Assembly: GCA_016219175.1 (NCBI GenBank)
Contig: JACRCD010000044.1
Span: forward strand, 1 to 64,000
DNA: 64,000 nucleotides
Source of the DNA: Deltaproteobacteria bacterium
Lineage (GTDB): Bacteria > Desulfobacterota > Desulfobulbia > Desulfobulbales > SURF-16
Reading direction: 5' to 3'
Part shown: piece after piece, positions 60,664 to 64,000 of the stretch
Layout of the letters: every line of letters starts with the position of its first letter
How positions within the stretch are numbered: position 1 is the first letter of the stretch
Program-made: the position numbers and the translations under genes
The notes under the pieces: model-generated
What the model saw: only the letters and a program-made list of their open reading frames with translations
Database searches by the model: none
Told to the model about the DNA's origin: nothing

Positions 60664-61408
60664 ACAGGAGCTGGCCATACTTTTTTCCGGAGGGTCCGAC
60701 TCCCTGGCGCTCTACGCCCTGGCAACAGCCGGACATCATCCGGATCTGCCCCGGCCCAGGTGTATTCATCTGCTGAATATGTTAAACGGCATGGGGCGTT
60801 TTCCGGATTTCACCACCAACCGTTTCACAACGGCAAAGAATATCCTGGCCAGACGCTTCCCCGCCTCCGGGGAGATGCCTGAAGCCTTTCTGGTTGAGCT
60901 CGATATGGGGCGGCTGTGGCAGGGTTTATGGCTTGACCGCTATGAGGAATTGATGCCCGGATACGGAGGCCGGAACCTGGTCTGTGTGGCCTGCAAGCTG
61001 GCCATGCATATCAGGGCGATCCTCTATTGCAACGAACAGCTGATCCCCACCCTGGTGGCCGGCTATACCAAGAAGCAAAGTCACTACCCCGAGCAGACGC
61101 CGGTATTCATGGAGAAGATTGCCAGGTTCTCCGCCCAGTTCGGGCTTTCCGTGCGCTTTCCCGTCTATGAAGATTTCGCGGAGGTGATGACCACCCGGCA
61201 CCTGCTTGAAGACTTCGGCCTCCCCTCCACAGGGGGCGGGGAAAGAAAGTGTCTGTTCAGCCAGACCTTGACCACCGCCACAACGCAGGAGATCGGCGCT
61301 TACCTGGACGATATGCTTCCCCGGGCGCAGGAATACATAGAATGTGTTCAGGACGGCAGGGTACGGGAGGCGGCCGCCTGTTTTCCGCCGGGAAATGAAA
61401 ATCATTGA
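60656..61408 (+). CDS. PP-loop ATP pyrophosphatase-like protein
   Basis: A 250-residue adenine-nucleotide alpha-hydrolase type protein. The PP-loop SGGSDSLAL is at about 10-18; a CxxC pair (VCVACKLAMH) and a Lys-Cys (ERKCLFSQ) are other marked features. It resembles QueC/ExsB-type ATP-using enzymes but does not show the QueC four-Cys zinc cluster, so the product is unassigned. GAGG lies just before the ATG, which overlaps the RibD-like stop by eight bases. Its partners suggest pterin or deazapurine chemistry. Confidence 0.72.
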   Translation: MHKQELAILFSGGSDSLALYALATAGHHPDLPRPRCIHLLNMLNGMGRFPDFTTNRFTTAKNILARRFPASGEMPEAFLVELDMGRLWQGLWLDRYEELMPGYGGRNLVCVACKLAMHIRAILYCNEQLIPTLVAGYTKKQSHYPEQTPVFMEKIARFSAQFGLSVRFPVYEDFAEVMTTRHLLEDFGLPSTGGGERKCLFSQTLTTATTQEIGAYLDDMLPRAQEYIECVQDGRVREAAACFPPGNENH

Positions 61409-61495
61409 AAAGATCGCAGCTGGATGAGTCCGCGGTTGATAAAAAAGCCGGGCAGATGCCTGGATTGTGGCGTGAGATCCTCGGGGAGATAAAAA

Positions 61496-62413
61496 ATGAC
61501 GCAGGGCATACGTGTTGACGGGGAACCGCCGCTGATCAGCAGGGAAATTCATGAACAGGTGGTTGCCGGGGGCACGGATGTGCCGGAGCAGACCCCCTCG
61601 TTTGCCATTGCTCTTGATGAGGTGGGCATTTCCGGGAAAACGGTCTGGGTATTGCTGCCGGAAGGAAGGCTGCCCTTTACGGCAGCCATTACGGTTGATC
61701 TGCCGGCCGCTGCCAGGGGTATTCATATGTCCCGGCTGGAGGAGGTCATAAGCGATCTGTATGATCAGCCCTTTACCCGCCTGAGCCATTACGTCGCCAC
61801 CCTTGCCCTGGGGGTGCTGGCGCGGCAGAGGGGCAAGACGGCCCGGGTGTGCCTTGCGGGAAAACGGCCGCTGATCCGGCGGTCGAAAATCAGCCGGCAA
61901 CTCTCGGTTGACCCGCTGCTGGTCAAGGTGGAGGCCCGGGTCAGCATAGAGGATGACCAAACCACTGTCACCCTGACAAACGGCGTTGGCGTCTGTCATA
62001 TCACCTCGTGTCCCTGCACCCAGGTCTACAACCTTGATGTTTTTGCGCCAAGGGGAGAGTGCCCCCCGCCCACCCATTCCCAGAGGTCGCAGACTTGGCT
62101 ATCCTTGAGCGGTCCGGAAAACGTGCCTGACTGGAGAGAGATGCTCTGCTGTCTGGAAAGCTCGCTGCATCTTACCCAGGATCTGCTCAAACGTGCCGAC
62201 GAGGCGGAAATTGTCCTGCAGTCCCACCGTCATCCCCAGTTTGCCGAGGATGCGGTGCGGGAAACGGCCAGGGCGGTTGGTCGCAGGTTTCATAACATCC
62301 TGCCGGACAGCACCGGGGTGATCATCGAATCCCTCAGCCTGGAAAGTATCCATATTCACGATGTCTGCTGCCGGCTGCAAACGACCCTCGGGGCGATCCG
62401 CGCCGGACTTTGA
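61496..62413 (+). CDS. folE2: GTP cyclohydrolase FolE2 (type IB)
   Basis: A 305-residue GTP cyclohydrolase IB (FolE2/MptA). Diagnostic blocks are RGIHMSRLEEVI (about 80-91), FTRLSHYVATLAL, HITSCPCTQVYN (metal Cys pair), PPPTHSQRSQ and SHRHPQFAEDAVRE. It makes 7,8-dihydroneopterin triphosphate from GTP, the entry to folate and queuosine. FolE2 can use other metals than zinc, a known adaptation to low zinc. It lies 88 bp after the PP-loop gene and four bases before the CCA-transferase gene. Confidence 0.93.
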   Translation: MTQGIRVDGEPPLISREIHEQVVAGGTDVPEQTPSFAIALDEVGISGKTVWVLLPEGRLPFTAAITVDLPAAARGIHMSRLEEVISDLYDQPFTRLSHYVATLALGVLARQRGKTARVCLAGKRPLIRRSKISRQLSVDPLLVKVEARVSIEDDQTTVTLTNGVGVCHITSCPCTQVYNLDVFAPRGECPPPTHSQRSQTWLSLSGPENVPDWREMLCCLESSLHLTQDLLKRADEAEIVLQSHRHPQFAEDAVRETARAVGRRFHNILPDSTGVIIESLSLESIHIHDVCCRLQTTLGAIRAGL

Positions 62414-62416
62414 GCC

Positions 62417-63862
62417 ATGACCGGAAATCAGCTGTGTAACTATCCTGTTTTTTTGCTGGAGATCATTGGCGATCTGGCGGTTCGCCATGGGGCCGGGGTT
62501 TTCGTGGTTGGCGGGACGGTGCGTGACTGGCTGAGCGGGGTTGCCCCCCGCGACCTTGATCTTGCCGTTTCCCGGGGTGCGCTTGATTTTGCCGGGGATC
62601 TGGCCCGGCTGACCGGAGGAACCTTTGTGCTGCTGGATGAAAAGGAGCAAACCGCCCGGGTGGTCTGGCATGAATGTGTGGTTGATGTTGCCGGTTTCAG
62701 GGCTGGGGCCACGGACATCAGGCAGGATCTGGTCAAAAGGGATTTTACCATCAATGCCATGGCCCTGCCCTTTGGTGTCGGTCTAGCGGAGGGACCGGAC
62801 CCCGGTCGGATAATCGATCCCGCCGGCGGCAGGCATGATCTCAAAGGGAAAATCATCCGGGCCATCAGTCCGGAAGCCTTTGTCGATGATCCGCTCCGTC
62901 TGCTGCGCGCCTTTCGTTTTCATGCTGAAACCGGCTTTGTTATCGAACCGCGGACCTGGCAATGGCTGGCCCATTACCGGGGCCTTCTGGCCGATGTCTC
63001 CCCTGAACGGTTATCCCATGAACTTGACTGCATCATGGCCAGCAAAAGGGCCTTCGCCGCCGTGCTGCTGCTTGACAGGGCGGGGATTCTGACCGGGCTT
63101 TTCCCGGAGCTCGCCCCGGGGGCAGGGCTTGAGCAGCCGGCCAGCCATCACCTTGATGTCTTTCATCATAATCTGGAAGCGCTGCGCCGGATGGAGGAAA
63201 TTATCAGGCAACCGGGTGATTTCTATCCGGGCCATGGCGAGTTCATGGGGGGATACCTTGCCGGCGGCAAAAGAGTTGTCCGGCTCAAATGGGCCGCCCT
63301 CTTTCATGATCTCGGCAAGCCGGCCGCCTGCCGCAGGGTGGACGGGCGCATCACCTTTTACAACCATGACCGGATCGGCGCGGATCTTCTCGCCGGTATC
63401 TCGAAACGGCTGCGCTGGAGCAGGGAACAGTTTGAACGAGTCAGCCGTTTTATCATTCTGCATATGTGGCCCTTCCATCTGAGCAACGTGAGAAGGAAAA
63501 CAGGGGTAACAGCCAGGGCCTGTCTGAAAATCTACAAGGCGGCCGGCGATGACCTGCCCGGTCTTTTTCTGCTGGCCATGGCGGACAGTCTGGCCGGCCA
63601 GGGGGTGGACAAGCCTGCCGGCATGGAAGAGGAGTTGGCCACCCTCTACAGCCAGGTGGTGGATGTCTGCAAAAACCAGGTGGAGCCCGTGCTGGCCGGA
63701 CCACGGCTCCTGACGGGCCGGGATCTGATTGGGCTGGGACTGCGGCCGGGACCTGTTTTCAAGCAGATATTGGCAGAGGTTGAAAGGGTGCAGGTGGAGG
63801 GAAAGGTCGGCAACCGTGAGCAGGCCCTGGACTGGGTCAACCATTTTTTGTCTCCCCATTGA
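62417..63862 (+). CDS. CCA tRNA nucleotidyltransferase / poly(A) polymerase family
   Basis: A 481-residue class II nucleotidyltransferase with HD domain. Catalytic motifs are FVVGGTVRDWLSGV with RDLDLAV (Asp pair), KRDFTINAMA and DDPLRLLRAFRF. The HD site is LFHDLGKP (about 298-305), with YNHDRIGADL and HMWPFH. It adds or repairs CCA at tRNA 3' ends, with phosphohydrolase activity from the HD part. Whether it is a pure CCA enzyme or poly(A) polymerase-like cannot be settled. It begins four bases after the folE2 stop. Confidence 0.88.
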   Translation: MTGNQLCNYPVFLLEIIGDLAVRHGAGVFVVGGTVRDWLSGVAPRDLDLAVSRGALDFAGDLARLTGGTFVLLDEKEQTARVVWHECVVDVAGFRAGATDIRQDLVKRDFTINAMALPFGVGLAEGPDPGRIIDPAGGRHDLKGKIIRAISPEAFVDDPLRLLRAFRFHAETGFVIEPRTWQWLAHYRGLLADVSPERLSHELDCIMASKRAFAAVLLLDRAGILTGLFPELAPGAGLEQPASHHLDVFHHNLEALRRMEEIIRQPGDFYPGHGEFMGGYLAGGKRVVRLKWAALFHDLGKPAACRRVDGRITFYNHDRIGADLLAGISKRLRWSREQFERVSRFIILHMWPFHLSNVRRKTGVTARACLKIYKAAGDDLPGLFLLAMADSLAGQGVDKPAGMEEELATLYSQVVDVCKNQVEPVLAGPRLLTGRDLIGLGLRPGPVFKQILAEVERVQVEGKVGNREQALDWVNHFLSPH

Positions 63863-63958
63863 TTTCATTTGATTTTTTTAAACATGACGTTGTAGGCTAG
63901 AAAAAAATGACCCCGCTTTGCCTTGTTACTGAAAAGCCCATGGAGACAGGTTGACAAC

Positions 63959-64000
63959 ATGAAAAATGGAGACACAGATACCCCGCAGAATCCGGCGTAT
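63959..64000 (+). CDS. Start of an unidentified gene (cut by window end)
   Basis: An ATG with AGG eight bases upstream opens a frame of 14 codons (MKNGDTDTPQNPAY) that runs off the window. Too short to identify. Confidence 0.4.
   Translation, partial: MKNGDTDTPQNPAY

Noticed and set aside
1..64000. tRNA, rRNA, riboswitch and replication-origin signals
   Set aside because: I looked for cloverleaf arms, 16S/23S cores, GEMM-like motifs and DnaA-box clusters by eye and found none convincing; a covariance-model search would be decisive.

Overview
The window is a 64 kb piece of a moderately GC-rich, gene-dense bacterial chromosome. The gene content fits a free-living Gram-negative anaerobe of the Desulfobacterota (Desulfobulbia-like). 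Pointers are the Cys-rich PAS domains, the large set of stand-alone REC/HDOD/HD-GYP/GGDEF proteins, lipoproteins with lipoboxes, a type VI secretion (T6SS) spike cluster, a two-gene ADP-forming acyl-CoA synthetase and a rhodanese-ferritin protein. The taxonomic call is inference; no rRNA or tRNA gene was found in the window.

Layout. 1-3.4 kb: a repeat element, a U32-family protein and a CbpA-type J-protein. 4-21.4 kb: a signal-transduction block. It holds a NarL-type kinase/regulator pair, a CZB chemoreceptor, a small PAS protein, a membrane GGDEF protein, then a REC-kinase/REC-HD-GYP pair, a membrane kinase that shares the GGDEF protein's membrane module, and a five-gene minus-strand operon (REC-PAS-kinase, HDOD, REC-PAS, REC-GAF, FapA). 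21.4-23.4 kb: an FAD oxidoreductase and a rhodanese-ferritin fusion. 23.7-32.8 kb: a T6SS spike/cargo island (VgrG, DUF6484, DUF2169, ketosynthase-like protein, PAAR-like DUF4150 effector, Zn-ribbon protein, TIGR02270 protein, small membrane protein, HExxH protein). 33-44 kb: Ser/Thr kinase, LysM lipoproteins, degenerate cyclase, deacetylase, DUF4143 ATPase, PP2C phosphatase and a double-FHA protein. 44-48.2 kb: a hybrid kinase and a rearranged, more AT-rich zone with decayed YjbQ fragments. 48.5-56.7 kb: metabolic and housekeeping genes (acyl-CoA synthetase pair, CbpA-CbpM, alpha-glucan phosphorylase, CheY-like regulator, beta-carbonic anhydrase). 57-64 kb: repeats, a DUF4350/ParB-like pair, and a RibD_C-like, PP-loop, FolE2, CCA-transferase run.

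The most interesting observations are these. (1) The DUF4150 PAAR-like protein ends in a domain whose residue spacing matches the edema-factor/CyaA/ExoY class II nucleotidyl cyclases, making it a candidate T6SS cyclase toxin; a Zn-ribbon protein follows it as possible immunity or accessory factor. (2) Seven copies of a MITE-like element (mostly 161 bp, imperfect 19-bp terminal repeats) are present. Five of the six complete copies are flanked by perfect 6-bp target duplications, and one sits inside a second 134-bp element with 17-bp perfect terminal repeats. (3) Four intergenic arrays are built of degenerate 8-bp units. (4) Two proteins have lost catalytic residues (ketosynthase-like and class III cyclase-like). 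(5) One membrane module is shared by a GGDEF protein and a histidine kinase.

The signalling genes point to heavy c-di-GMP and phosphorelay control. The kinase/phosphatase/FHA trio near the VgrG island resembles the post-translational control set of T6SS, although no core tube, sheath or baseplate gene lies in this window.
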